A stretch of DNA of 64,000 nucleotides from Sanderia malayensis (taxonomy: Eukaryota; Cnidaria; Scyphozoa; Semaeostomeae; Pelagiidae): positions 2,966,488 through 3,030,487 of the forward strand of contig RQOL01000519.1 in assembly GCA_013076295.1 (NCBI GenBank), written 5' to 3'. Position 1 is the first letter of the stretch. Each line of letters opens with the position of its first letter. The notes under the pieces were generated by a model that was not told the DNA's origin, searched no databases, and was given only the letters and a program-made list of their open reading frames with translations. The position numbers and the translations under genes were made by a program. Shown piece after piece: positions 43,011 through 53,819 of the stretch.

Positions 43011-43242
43011 TGTCGAAAGACTGTTATTATTGTTGTTATGATGCACACACCACATACAATGCTGTTCCGTTAATGTTTACTGTTAACTTCCTGTGTAGAA
43101 CTCGTGATTATCATGCTAGAATATCATGCCGTGTTTTCTTGCCAAATTATGTTGTAATTCTAATCTTAATTCTTCTTTGATTCGATTCTGTTATGTTATG
43201 ACCAAAACGTTGTTGTCTCTGGTTGTTATACTAATTTCAATA
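43011..43242 (+). repeat. Copia-2 left LTR
   Basis: It starts TGTCGAAAGACTG and ends ACTAATTTCAATA. It is defined by the matching copy at 56494 and the AGAAC duplication. Confidence 0.92.
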
Positions 43243-43256
43243 GGTTATGGGCCCAG
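43243..43256 (+). promoter_or_regulatory. Copia-2 primer-binding site
   Basis: GGTTATGGGCCCAG directly follows the left LTR, identical to that of Copia-1. Confidence 0.85.
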
Positions 43257-43309
43257 GACGTGGCTAAGTACGAGAAAGATTTATTGGATTTGAATTAATA
43301 GTTGAAAAC

Positions 43310-43764
43310 ATGGCTTCATCATCAGAAGACTCGATGAGCGCTTTAAAATTTGCGAAACTGAATGGCGGAAATTATCAGACATGGGCGTTCAACATGCGGT
43401 CATACTTGGAGAGCCTTGATCTGTTTGAGCATGTGGATGGATCAGCTGAACCTCCTGAAGATGTGAACGAAACCAGAAGTTTTAGGCTTCGTAGCAAGAA
43501 AGCTTGGATGTACATTTGCTTGACCGTACTCAGCCTGAACAGCAGATACATGTGCGAGATACAACGACAGCCGGGGAAGCTTGGATCGCCTTGAAGAATC
43601 AGTTTGCACGCGAATCCATTTCACAAAAGGTCAGACAAAGACAGCAATACTACTCTTGTAAATTTCAGAGTGGTGGAGATATGTTAGCACATACTAATAA
43701 TCTACGTTCATTGCATGATCAACTAAATGAAATGGGCCAAAATGTCGATGACAAGGAACTGGCT
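43310..43764 (+). pseudogene. Copia-2 gag, N-terminal part
   Basis: MASSSEDSMSALKFAKLNGG at 43310 leads into NYQTWAFNMRSYLESLDLF and SKKAWMYICLTV. After a frame change near 43535 the gag continues IHVRDTTTAGEAWIALKNQF and LHDQLNEMGQNVDDKELA, then stops matching at about 43764, where the inserted DNA starts. It resembles the gag of Copia-1 in layout but is a different family. Confidence 0.8.
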
Positions 43765-44475
43765 TTTTCCTCATCCAAAGTGACACTACATTTTTTCTCC
43801 GCCATTCCCATCAACACCAGATGTATCCAAAATTTGTGACTTTACAAAACAAGACTTTAGACGTGCATATTTATACTTTCAACTTGAAATCATTACCATC
43901 GCGGAACAATACATTCATCACGCTCCAACCAATCACGTTTCACAACGTCACTAAATTTTACAACTTAACTCAAAATCGTCACATCTCCATAAACAATCAA
44001 TCATCCAAAATAAATACTTCTTTCCAAACACACTGATACATCCATATACGTTTTGTACGCCGATAGCAGGTGCACCCAATTTCACCAGCTCCGTTGTTTA
44101 CATCCGCAACAACACAAAGAAACAACCAATTCCTCAACAGAGAAATTACTCCGCAAGTCAAACGTCATATACTTCCTACAACGTATTCAACCCCTGTGAA
44201 CTACAACCTACAGGTGATGTAATGACGTACATCGACAAAACTCTCCAATCACTGGCCATCCTCTCAATACACAAAAACAACCTTACTAACCGCGGAAACA
44301 AAAATCTACGTCAGAGCATGTCATTATTACAGCTCTAACCGCGAATGAATGAACATTTACAGAAGCAAAAAAATCGGAAGCAAAGTCAATGCTCACAGTG
44401 GCACACCTACTCAAGTACAACTGTTGGCACGACTGAAATAAGAAACTGTATCATCTCCATTGCCAATTTCGGATG

Positions 44476-44773
44476 TGTCGAGAACTTGATGAACTAGTTA
44501 ACTATAATATTTAATTATTTGTTTTGTTCAATTTCTTTATTTTATAACCCTTTCTTACATCTATACTATAAACTTTGCTCTATGCTTAATTAGCCTCGTT
44601 TTGATCGTAAAAGTATGTAGTGAGACGAGGGATCGCAGAAAACACGTGGAGAGAGTAGTGAGGAACTGGTTCGTTTTAATTTTTTGTGATGATATAAATT
44701 TGAAAAACCAGTGTACTTTGTGTTAATCTAACCTATGCGAGCTTTTGTTGGGGCAAAGAACAAATACCCGACA
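44476..44773 (+). repeat. BEL-2 left LTR
   Basis: No difference from 49920-50217 was seen by eye. The ends TGTCG and CGACA are inverted complements. Confidence 0.93.
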
Positions 44774-44937
44774 AAGTGGCACCCCAGATGGGAGTCGAGT
44801 GAAGTCAATCGAAATCAGAGAGATTCTAGACGGGCCTAAATGGCAAATATCGAAGAGAAAACCAAGAAAATTCAAAACAAGTTTCGCCTGCTGAAGTTTA
44901 CTCAACAGGAAACAGCGAGAATTATCACAAGAACAAT

Positions 44938-46902
44938 GTGAAAGCACTAGAGAGACACATCAATAGTTTCAACAAAAATATTGATGATATCCATACCCTG
45001 ATATCGGAAGTGCAAGAATTAAAAATAGAAGCTGATGAGGAGCTTGAGGAAGTCAGATCCTGGAGTCTTAAAATTGAAGCAGATCTTGCAGAATTTGAAG
45101 ATAGCATAGAGGAGTTACAGAAGAGAGTGAAATTACTGAAAAAAGAAGAAAAGGCAGCAGAGAGTCGTGAAGAGGAAGAGGTCAAGGCTGAGGCAAGGAG
45201 GCGTGAATACGATGAGGCACTTAAATTAGAGGAAGCAAAAATGCAAATGAAAAAGCAGGTTGAGAAGGAAATAATGGAATTAAAACCATCAAGAGACCAA
45301 CAACAGCAGCAACCAACTAAAGTCAAACTACCAAAGCTTGTTATATCAAAATTCCAAGGAACATATCTAGATTGGCAACGATTTTGGAATTTATTTGAAA
45401 TGGAAATTGACAAAAGTGATATTGCTTCAGTTTCTAAATTTTCCTATCTCAAAGAACCATTGGTGCAAAAGGTTCGTGCAACAATAGATGGTCTCCCGCT
45501 CACAACGGAAGGGTATGAGCGAGCCAAGCAGATTCTCAGGACACGCTATGGAAAGCCTAGTGAGGTTGCAAATGCCCACATCCAGAATATTGTCTCATTG
45601 CCTACTATAAATGGAACTCAACCACCTAAAATTCTTGAATTCTTTGAAAAACTTGTAACAAGTGTACAAACACTGGACACAATGGGAAAACTCAAGGAGA
45701 TAAATGGATATGTCAGAACAACATTAGATAAGCTGCCAGGAATAAGAGCTGACCTAGTTAGAATTGATGATGAATGGCAAGACTGGAAATTTCCACAGTT
45801 CATAGAAGCATTGAGAAGGTGGTGTGAACGAAATCCGGTTCAGGTTGAAGATAGAAACAGACAACACCCTCAACCAAGGCGTGACAAGGTATTCCAAACA
45901 AGTGATCAAGCTGGAAAACCAAAGGGGTGTGTTTACTGTGAAAATACAGAACATAAATCAGTGGATTGTGATAACATCAAAACTGTTGCTGAAAGGAAGA
46001 AGTGCCTTAGTTTGAAAAAACTATGCTTTAACTGCACAGGCAGTAAGCATCGCGCAGCAGAATGTCATAGCAGATTTAAGTGTCAAAAATGCAGTGCTAA
46101 ACACCACACATCTATCTGTGACCAGCAATCTCAGCAAATTTTACTAGCAACAAATGAAGCGAAATCAAGTGGAACTGTTACATATCCTGTTGTCTTGGTT
46201 AAAGTAAATGGAGTAACATGTCGTGCACTTTTGGACACGGGGGCAGGTAGTTCCTATGCTTCAACCACACTGCTGGACCACATTGCCAAGAAACCTGTAA
46301 GGAAAGAAAAGAGAAGAATTGAAATGATGATGCAATCGGTGACTCAAACAATTGAAGTCTACAAGGTAAAAATTGCAAGTATGAATGAAGAGTTCATGTT
46401 AGAAACCACTGTGAGTAAAGTTAACAAAGAATGTCTTTTATACTTACCCAATCCGAACTATGATGCAGTCATCTCACGATATAGCCATTTGCGAGAGGTC
46501 AAAATGGATGACTCAAATAAAAAGTCAATTCTTCCAGTTCACCTGATTCTTGGTGCAAATGAGTATTCAAGAATTAAAACTGATGAAAAGCCCAAGGTTG
46601 GGACACCTGGAGAACCCATTGCTGAAGTGACAAAATTTGGTTGGACTATCATGTCTCCAGGAAGTGAAAGCAAACTTGGAAATGTTTACCTGACAAGAAG
46701 TTCTAATGAAGATTACGAACAGTTGTGCAGTTTGGATATCCTTGGTCTTATTGATAAACCTGATGGAGATCAGCAGCAAGTGTATGAAGATTTCAAGGAA
46801 CAGTTATCTAGACATCCTGATGGATGGTATGAACAGGGCTTTTATGGAAAAACAGTCATGATATGCTACACAACAACAAGAATAGAAGCCTTGGAAGACT
46901 AA
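44938..46902 (+). CDS. BEL-2 gag and protease
   Basis: The 654-residue frame begins MKALERHINSFNKNIDDI and is a long Glu/Lys coiled coil to about residue 120. Then the DUF1759 gag core: LPKLVISKFQGTYLDWQRFW ... KLKEINGYVRTTLDKLPGI. Three cysteine knuckles follow (CVYCENTEHKSVDC, CFNCTGSKHRAAEC, CQKCSAKHHTSIC), and then the DUF1758 aspartic protease (TCRALLDTGAGSSYASTTLL). The true start may be the ATG at 44840 in another frame (MANIEEKTKKIQNKFRLLKF), which meets a stop exactly where the long frame begins, so a frameshift may have removed about 33 N-terminal residues. The frame ends at 46902; RT continues in a different frame. Confidence 0.88.
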   Translation: MKALERHINSFNKNIDDIHTLISEVQELKIEADEELEEVRSWSLKIEADLAEFEDSIEELQKRVKLLKKEEKAAESREEEEVKAEARRREYDEALKLEEAKMQMKKQVEKEIMELKPSRDQQQQQPTKVKLPKLVISKFQGTYLDWQRFWNLFEMEIDKSDIASVSKFSYLKEPLVQKVRATIDGLPLTTEGYERAKQILRTRYGKPSEVANAHIQNIVSLPTINGTQPPKILEFFEKLVTSVQTLDTMGKLKEINGYVRTTLDKLPGIRADLVRIDDEWQDWKFPQFIEALRRWCERNPVQVEDRNRQHPQPRRDKVFQTSDQAGKPKGCVYCENTEHKSVDCDNIKTVAERKKCLSLKKLCFNCTGSKHRAAECHSRFKCQKCSAKHHTSICDQQSQQILLATNEAKSSGTVTYPVVLVKVNGVTCRALLDTGAGSSYASTTLLDHIAKKPVRKEKRRIEMMMQSVTQTIEVYKVKIASMNEEFMLETTVSKVNKECLLYLPNPNYDAVISRYSHLREVKMDDSNKKSILPVHLILGANEYSRIKTDEKPKVGTPGEPIAEVTKFGWTIMSPGSESKLGNVYLTRSSNEDYEQLCSLDILGLIDKPDGDQQQVYEDFKEQLSRHPDGWYEQGFYGKTVMICYTTTRIEALED

Positions 46903-48734
46903 ACAACTTAACAAGGAGATTGCAGAGAGAACCGGATCTTTTCCAAAAGTACGATGAAATTATACAGGACCAGCTGGACCAAGGGATTGTAGAGAGAGTT
47001 AGCAAAGAAGAAGGGAATGGTAAGGAGTATTATATTCCGCATAAACCAGTCATCCGAGAAACTGCAGAGAGTACGAAAGTCAGGATCGTTTTCGATGCCT
47101 CTGCAAAGGGATCTGATGTCAGTCCATCTCTAAATGATTGCTTGGAGCCCGGACAGCCACTCCAGAACTTGTTGTGGAGTGTGCTGGTGAGAAACCGACT
47201 AAAGCCTGTAGCTCTTTGTGGCGACTTAAAGCAAGCATTCTTGCAAGTGCGAATACGGGAAGAGGATAGAGATTCGTTGCGGTTTCATTGGTTGAAGAAC
47301 CAGGATCCAACTCAGATTGAAGTCCTGAGGTTTACTCGAGCTCTCTTTGGACTCGTACAATCCCCGTTTCTTCTTGGAGCGACAATAGAAGAGCACTTGA
47401 AACGCTGTGAAGGGAAGTATCCCACAGAAGTCGAAGAGATCAGGAGCAGCCTCTATGTAGACGACATCATAAGCGGCTCACATACTGTGGAAGACACAGA
47501 ACATCTCAAGAACACTGCCATTTCAATCTTTGGAGAAGCTCAATTTCAACTTCATAAATGGCACTCGAACATAGAGCAGTTGGAAACACACAAGAATGAG
47601 ACAAATGCCAATCAGAGCTATGCTAAAGAACAATTAGGTGTCAGAGCGGATGAGGTAAAAATGCTTGGTCTCACATGGAACAAAACCAAGGATTCTCTGG
47701 CAGTAGTCTTTCCATCAAATCAAGCTGAGATGACGAAAAGAGGAATTTTACGAAGCCTGGCTTCAGTATACGACCCACTCGGATTGGCCTCACCTACCGT
47801 GTTACTGGGAAAGTTCATATACAGAGAATGTTGTGATCAGAGGTTAGCCTGGGATGCAGATCTACCTGATACAATAGTCAAAGCAAAAAAGAGCTTAAGC
47901 ATTCCCCGTCTTGAGCTTGTTGCTGCCCACATGGCCTCAAATTTGGTAAACAACGTCAGAGAAGCACTCAGAGGCTACCCAGTTGAAGATATATATGGCT
48001 GGCTGGATAGCACTGTTGCCCTTTACTGGATTAGAAACAAGGGCAGCTACAAGCAGTTTGTTGCAAATAGAGTCAAACTGATCAACGAGAAGCACTTTAT
48101 TACTTGGCGACATGTCACTACTGACGAAAATCCGGCAGACATTGGAAGCAGAGGTCTGCAGGCTGACAAGTTACCAGGAACCTGGTTGAAGGGACCAGAT
48201 TGGCTACCTGAGAGAGCCCGTTGGCCTAACGAACTTATCGCACAGCAAAGCAGAGAATCAGAAGAAGAAAGCAAGCTGATCAAGGAGGTGCTTGCAGTTG
48301 CTGTCCAAAAGACAGAAGAAATCGACAACTTGTTTAGCAAGTTCAGTTTCTGGAAAGGGATAAGAATTTTGTCTTGGATGAAAAGATTCATTCATAACTG
48401 TACATCGAAGGCTGAAGAGCGAGTTTCCGGACCATTGACAACAGAAGAAACAGAACACCAGATTCAATACTGCATAAGAAGAGAGCAAGAACTAGTCAGT
48501 TGTACTGAACCATTCAAACAAGATCAGCTCACACTCAATCTGCAGAAGAACAGCAAGGGATTATATGAATGTAGAGGTAGGATACAGGGGATCTACCCTA
48601 TCTATCTACCACAAAAGTCAGTTTTCAGCGAGAAATTGGTGATGGATTGTCACAAGAAGACCTTGCATGGGGAGTCGGGCTTACAATGGCGTCAGTTCGA
48701 GAAAAGTATTGGATTCCACGTCTGCGGTAGTTGA
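46863..48734 (+). CDS. BEL-2 reverse transcriptase and RNase H with internal RNase H deletion
   Basis: The frame reads LQREPDLFQKYDEIIQDQLD, VRIVFDASAKGSDVSPSLND, PVALCGDLKQAFLQVRIRE (block A), LFGLVQSPFLLGATIEEHL and SSLYVDDIISGSHTVED (catalytic YVDD). Then follow SVYDPLGLASPTVLLGKFIY and RNase H. In RNase H the N-terminal catalytic block (D-A-S type) is absent: KAKKSLSIPRLELVAAHMAS follows directly on DLPDTIV, so roughly 60 residues are deleted near 47880. The later blocks are present (YGWLDSTVALYWIRNKGSY, ENPADIGSRG). The integrase N-terminus follows to 48734. The frame is otherwise open. Without the first RNase H Asp, hybrid removal should fail. Confidence 0.87.
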   Translation: MLHNNKNRSLGRLNNLTRRLQREPDLFQKYDEIIQDQLDQGIVERVSKEEGNGKEYYIPHKPVIRETAESTKVRIVFDASAKGSDVSPSLNDCLEPGQPLQNLLWSVLVRNRLKPVALCGDLKQAFLQVRIREEDRDSLRFHWLKNQDPTQIEVLRFTRALFGLVQSPFLLGATIEEHLKRCEGKYPTEVEEIRSSLYVDDIISGSHTVEDTEHLKNTAISIFGEAQFQLHKWHSNIEQLETHKNETNANQSYAKEQLGVRADEVKMLGLTWNKTKDSLAVVFPSNQAEMTKRGILRSLASVYDPLGLASPTVLLGKFIYRECCDQRLAWDADLPDTIVKAKKSLSIPRLELVAAHMASNLVNNVREALRGYPVEDIYGWLDSTVALYWIRNKGSYKQFVANRVKLINEKHFITWRHVTTDENPADIGSRGLQADKLPGTWLKGPDWLPERARWPNELIAQQSRESEEESKLIKEVLAVAVQKTEEIDNLFSKFSFWKGIRILSWMKRFIHNCTSKAEERVSGPLTTEETEHQIQYCIRREQELVSCTEPFKQDQLTLNLQKNSKGLYECRGRIQGIYPIYLPQKSVFSEKLVMDCHKKTLHGESGLQWRQFEKSIGFHVCGS

Positions 48735-49821
48735 GCAAAAGAGTTGTCAAAAGCTGTCGGGGCTGCAAACGGTTCCATGCAGTGGCTTTCTCCAACCCGC
48801 CTGAAGGGAATCTCCCCAAAACAAGAACTGAAGGGTTTCGTCCGTTCCAAGCTGTCGGAATAGACTATGCTGGACCCTTGCAATACAAACGAAGACAAGA
48901 TCAACTTGGTAAGGCATACATCTTACTTATATCCTGCAGTATCACCAGAGCTATCTACATCGAACTTGTGAGAGATCAAACTGTTGAAGAATTCTTAAAG
49001 TGTTTGAAGAGATTTATTGCAAGAAAAGGGAGACCTGACAGAATCTACTCAGACAACGGAAGAACCTTTATCGCTGGTGCGAAATGGCTGAGGAAGTTAA
49101 TGAAAGATGAAAAACTGAGAGATTTTGCTGCTCACCAAACATCAGCTGGCAATTCAATCTAAGCAAAGCGCCCTGGTGGGGCGGACAATTTGAGAGACTT
49201 ATAGGTCTTATCAAACAGTCTCTCTATAAAACAATCGGAAGAGCACAGCTGAAGTGGAACGAACTAGAAGAAGTGATCTTGGACGTAGAAACTGCATTGA
49301 ACAATCGTCCGCTTGGATATATCGAAGATGACATACAACAGCCGATACTCACCCCAAATGTGATGATGTTTGGAATTCCAAACAAGCTAGTGGAAGAGGA
49401 TCCTGAAGATGAGGAAGATAAGGATATGAAGAAACGAGCAAATTACTTGAAGAGATGTAAAGAGCTATTATGGAAGAGATGGACCGCAGAGTATATTAGA
49501 GGATTAAGGGAGCGACATCAACTCAAACATCCAATGAAATCACCGAATCTTGAAGTTGGAGATGTTGTAATTATCAAAAACGAAGATCGTAACAGAGGCA
49601 AGTGGAATCTCGGGATAGTAGAAGAACTGATCAGCGGAAAAGACGGTGTTGTAAGAGGGGCTCGTCTAAGAGCCGGCAAATCATACTGGGAAAGACCAAT
49701 TCAGCATCTGTTCCCACTTGAACTGCATTGTGACAAGCCCAGAACTGCTGATAAAATGCTAGATCCGAGGCCAAGGAATTCAAGACAAAAAGGGGAGCAG
49801 CAGCTAATGCAACAGCAATAA
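48735..49821 (+). pseudogene. BEL-2 integrase in two frames
   Basis: From 48731 the core reads CRGCKRFHAVAFSNPPEGNL and FQAVGIDYAGPLQYKR (first D), then RIYSDNGRTFIAGAK (second D), ending at 49162. The stretch with the E block (APWWGGQFERLIGLIKQSLY) lies in another frame at about 49166-49230. Next comes the frame starting 49273 (MILDVETALNNRPLGYIED, EVGDVVIIKNEDRNRGKWNL) to a stop at 49821. Two frame changes, near 48730 and 49160, break it, although all D, D, E residues are encoded. Confidence 0.85.
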
Positions 49822-49919
49822 TAAGGACTATAGCTGAAGACGAGGATGAAAGTTTTTAACCGTGACTGAATAGAACCATTGATCATATTTGTTCCCCCTT
49901 GGAACAAATAGGGGGAGTG

Positions 49920-50217
49920 TGTCGAGAACTTGATGAACTAGTTAACTATAATATTTAATTATTTGTTTTGTTCAATTTCTTTATTTTATAACCCTTTCTT
50001 ACATCTATACTATAAACTTTGCTCTATGCTTAATTAGCCTCGTTTTGATCGTAAAAGTATGTAGTGAGACGAGGGATCGCAGAAAACACGTGGAGAGAGT
50101 AGTGAGGAACTGGTTCGTTTTAATTTTTTGTGATGATATAAATTTGAAAAACCAGTGTACTTTGTGTTAATCTAACCTATGCGAGCTTTTGTTGGGGCAA
50201 AGAACAAATACCCGACA
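49920..50217 (+). repeat. BEL-2 right LTR
   Basis: This direct repeat of 44476-44773 is preceded by the purine tract ATAGGGGGAG and followed by the GATG target duplication. Confidence 0.93.
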
Positions 50218-52134
50218 GATGCAATCACAATTGCTTCCATTCAATAATCAAAACTTTCAACGCTACGACACACCCCGGGCCGGGCAAAACAACAGTACAT
50301 TTTTTCACGGCCATTGTTGTTTTCTTAAAAAAGAAAGTGCAAAAGAAACTTTTCTGCGGGTAAGACAATAACTCCGAGTAACTTGATTACAAAAGATCCC
50401 CTTCACCACGCAACTTTATACGTTTCATGTTGAAATAATGCAACATACCGCCACAACACAGTCATCACTCTCCATCCATTCACGTTCGATAAGGTCACGT
50501 GTCCTGTGACGACTTTCTTCGAAAATCCTTTAAGCTTTCGGGTCAATTTTGAAACTTGATACATAATGAACACATCTGATTGGACAGTGAATCAGGCAAA
50601 AGAAATGATACTTTGCATGCACACTAATACTTCACTACATATTTGTGCGTCAATAACAGGAGCGCCCAACGATTCACATATGGCATCAATACCTTTATTT
50701 ACATCCCCAATCGTGTCATGTCCATTCACGTGTGAACAAAAAAATGATTTGTCTCCAATATAGGATGCAATCAAAATTGCTTTCTTTGCGTAATCAAAAA
50801 ATTTCTCCACGCAACAGACCTAGGGCAGGGCCCAGAAAAACCTCAATTTCCTTCAATGATTCACTGTAAAATAACATCAACCCCAAATCCAGGGCAATTA
50901 GCAAATGCGCAAACCAGTAAAACCAAATTTCTGCAACTCTATAAATTAACAATCAAACTCTGCCAGCATCAATTACTCTCACAAACACTGCAAGAAAAGA
51001 AGCAAGCTACGAGAAGACTCAAAAGAATTCAACCAAGGTAATTCAAACTCATTTTGTATACTTATTTTCATTTTTCAGTTTTCTCAATTAAACACATTTG
51101 TTATTTCCATTCTGACACAACTGTTTCTACAATTCTACCATGCAGAACGATTTACAGTATATTTCAAAGTTGGCCAGTGACAGCATTGGAAAACTGGAGA
51201 AAATGTGCCAGTTTCTGGAGAAAAACACGCGCACTGCCCATCACTGTTATGAGCAAATTCGCAATTCGAATAGAGTAACAAAGGCCAAGGTGAAAGAGAC
51301 GATGGCCAGGTTAACGCAATTGAAAAAAGTTGTTCGGTCCAGGATAGATCACGAGCTGGATGAGGCGATAAATAAAAGTTAACAGGACGTCCTTGAAATG
51401 GATATCGATTTGTTGGCACCAAATGAACCTGGTGACGCAACACCACAAGACGAAGACGAAAGTACACATGATGATGCTCATGAGGAGCAGAGCCACGAGA
51501 ACACACAGAACGATGACTCACAACCTCTGGTCGACCCATTTAGTCCGGCAATGTATTCACGCCGAAAGTACATTTTTTATAAATATTTCATACAAATTTT
51601 TTTATTATAACGGCTTTTCTTCAAATATAAATTTTCATTTTCACAGCAAAACAATCAGTTTTATTTGTTGAACCTCTGCTCTAATGCGCCAACACCTTAT
51701 GTACCACGTTACATAAGCTGTTGGCACATTAGAGCAACGGTTAAAAACAAGGGAAAATTTTCGTTAACCTCCCGAGAACGAATGCCTGTTTTCATTGTTT
51801 CTAATTCACACAATATTTCTTTGCGGAAATTCAACCTTGTTTTACCAATATTCCTTACGATAGCCTCAAGTGTTCTTCGTATGCTACAATTTTCCATTCC
51901 CTCCCGTGTTACAGGACCGTGTTATAATTAAATCAAACGATTTTGAACAATCCCCCCCCCTCTTGAACCCATCGCTCCTGCGCTCATCTCAGAGGCAATA
52001 ACAATAGAAAACCAACCTTACTTTTGTTTAAGATCGCTGTCCACTCAGATCGCAGGCAATAACAATAACAATCCCACCCCACTTTTCTTGAAGATTCCTG
52101 TTCCACTCACATCGAAGGCCAACTATAGGGAGGT
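50218..52134. other. body of the Helitron-like insert, right of BEL-2
   Basis: No domain is recognised. A frame 51140-51382 (MQNDLQYISKLASDSIGKLE) is amphipathic and could form a coiled coil. After a TAA the same frame restarts at 51398 with a very acidic Asp/Glu-rich stretch (DEDESTHDDAHEEQSHENTQ) to 51610. An acceptor-like CCATGCAG precedes the first part. A run of nine C lies at 51949-51957. The final 200 bp have AGGCAATAACAATA repeated twice (near 51991 and 52053). Confidence 0.4.
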
Positions 52135-52162
52135 GGCGCGCGAAGCGTGCCAGCCTTCCTAG

Positions 52163-53142
52163 TCACTGCTCTAGATGCCGTTGGTGAGGACAATTTTTCA
52201 TTTGAAAAAGTAAAAGGTATGTTGCTAAATGACTCTGTTCACAATGAAGATAGTTTGAATATTCAGAAATCAGAGAATGCTCTTTCTGCGAGACGTTCAT
52301 TTTTCAAAATCGGAGATGCGGAAGAGGGCGTAGTTCCGGCCAAGGAGGAAATTCAGAAAGTAAACCTGTCAAAGCTTTTCGTGGCACGTGTCATTCTTGT
52401 CACGAGAAAGGTCATTTCGCTCGAGATTGCCCAAAAAGAAATGCTGGAAACCGAAATTCGCAAGATTCATCTGGTAGCAATTCAAGAAACAGAACGCATG
52501 AATCGTACAATTGTTGAAAAGGCTAGATCTATGATATATCATGCCAAGGTTCCAATGAACTTTTGGGCTGAAGCAGTTAGTACTGCTGTATATTTGCACA
52601 ACCGCAGTCCAACAGTTTCTCTTGATAATAAAACACCATTTGAATGCTGGAGCAATGAGAAACCGGACGTTTCAAATCTCAAGGTGTTTGGATGCTTAGC
52701 ATTTGTGCATGTACCTGATGGGCATCGAAAGAAATTTGAAGCAAAATCTCGCAAGACGATTTTTGTTGGTTATCCACCAGGAACAAAAGGTTACAAGTTA
52801 TTTGATCCTACAACACGTCAATTTCTACGTAGCAAAGATGTTATTTTCTCAGAGGAGCAATATTATAATTTTGAGAAAGATGAATCAACACATTTCTTTG
52901 ACCCAGTTATTACACAAGAAAGCTCTGATGATAGTAGAAATGGAGAATCCAGAAACAATTTGAATCAAACACGTACAGATGATAAAGCTCCAGTGGAAGC
53001 CACTTATGAAAAAACCTTCATGAACCAAGTTAAGAACTTGGGTAATAAACGGTCAATTAGAAAACCTGCAAGACTTATTGAAGAGGATGAAGAAAGCTGT
53101 TACCTTAAAAGGCAGTTGGAAGCAAATGGGTGTTTAAGGTAA
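52163..53142 (+). pseudogene. Copia-2 gag end joined to integrase C-terminal region (protease and DDE core deleted)
   Basis: Gag resumes with VTALDAVGEDNFSFEKVKGM. The CCHC knuckle is present as DNA near 52382-52430 (CHSCHEKGHFARDC) but in another frame. The protease, the zinc-binding part and the D, D residues of integrase are absent. The frame jumps to ERMNRTIVEKARSMIYHAKV, just after the E of the DDE triad, and continues MNFWAEAVSTAVYLHNRSPT and FEAKSRKTIFVGYPPGTKGY to a stop at 53142. So about 1.3 kb of pol is lost compared with Copia-1, and this copy could not integrate. Confidence 0.85.
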
Positions 53143-53819
53143 AGAGAAATGCAGATGGTACGCTTGATCGATATAAAGCCCGTTTAGTGGCACAAGGATA
53201 TTCTCAAGAAAAGGGAATAGATTACGAAGAAGTCTTCTCACCGGTAGTTCGATATACAGCTATTCGTTCACTACTCGCTATAGGAAATGCTTTAGACCTG
53301 GAGATGCACCAGATGGACGTAAAGACGGCATTTTTGCAAGGAGAACGTGACACTGAAATATTTATGAAGCAGCCACCTGGATATGTGAATAATATGAAAC
53401 CAGATTATGTATGTAAATTGAACAAAAGCATTTACGGGCTTAAACAAGCTGCTCGCTGCTGGAACATTGCTATCAATAAATATCTCATAGACAATGGTTA
53501 TCAGAAAAGCAAAGCTGACTCTTGCTTATATGTAAAATCAATCAAACAGAAGAATGGTAAAGTTGATTTTCTAATATTATCTATCTATGTTGATGATATT
53601 TTACTACTTTCAAATAACACTGCTTTCCCAAGTGAAGAGAAAAGATTATTGAGTGAAAGATTCAATATTGTTCATCAAGGAGAAGTGCATCATATACTTG
53701 GTATGTCCGTTACAAGAAATCGCAAAGAGAAACTTCTACATATTAATCAACCAAAATATTTAGAAGGCATATTAAAGAGATTCAAAATGCAGGCTGCAAA
53801 CCTGTTGCCATGCCACTAG
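53124..53819 (+). CDS. Copia-2 reverse transcriptase
   Basis: The 229-residue frame carries the whole Copia RT palm: DRYKARLVAQGYSQEKGIDY, MHQMDVKTAFLQGERDTEIF (block A), CKLNKSIYGLKQAARCW, LILSIYVDDILLLSNN (YVDD at 53586-53597) and HHILGMSVTRNRKEKLLHIN. The frame ends at 53819 by a shift, and the next part continues at 53810 in another frame. The usual W-x-L/V-V-x-L-P segment before it is frame-shifted at the border with the integrase frame. This is exactly the part missing from Copia-1. Confidence 0.88.
   Translation, partial: KWVFKVKRNADGTLDRYKARLVAQGYSQEKGIDYEEVFSPVVRYTAIRSLLAIGNALDLEMHQMDVKTAFLQGERDTEIFMKQPPGYVNNMKPDYVCKLNKSIYGLKQAARCWNIAINKYLIDNGYQKSKADSCLYVKSIKQKNGKVDFLILSIYVDDILLLSNNTAFPSEEKRLLSERFNIVHQGEVHHILGMSVTRNRKEKLLHINQPKYLEGILKRFKMQAANLLPCH

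Larger units (their letters stand above)
44476..50217 (+). mobile_element. BEL-2, BEL/Pao LTR retrotransposon, TSD GATG
   Basis: The LTRs of 298 bp (44476-44773 and 49920-50217) appear identical. They start TGTCGAG and end CCCGACA, with inverted ends TGTCG/CGACA. GATG flanks it (44472-44475, 50218-50221). TGGCACCCCAGATGGGA, 3 bases after the left LTR, is the likely primer-binding site, and GGGGGAG precedes the right LTR. Gag, protease, RT, RNase H and integrase follow in BEL order. It shares neither LTR nor close protein sequence with BEL-1. Confidence 0.93.
43774..52162 (+). mobile_element. Helitron-like insert in Copia-2 gag (contains BEL-2)
   Basis: The right end is strongly Helitron-like: hairpin GGCGCGC-GAA-GCGTGCC (52135-52151), a 7-base spacer, then CTAG (52159-52162) followed by T. 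Copia-2 gag resumes directly at 52163 (TCACTGCTCTAGATGCC). The left end is uncertain; an A|TC junction at 43773/43774 is one candidate. Without BEL-2 the insert would be about 2.6 kb and encodes no Rep/helicase, so it would be non-autonomous. Some Copia gag codons are missing at the left border, so a deletion may also be involved. Confidence 0.5.
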
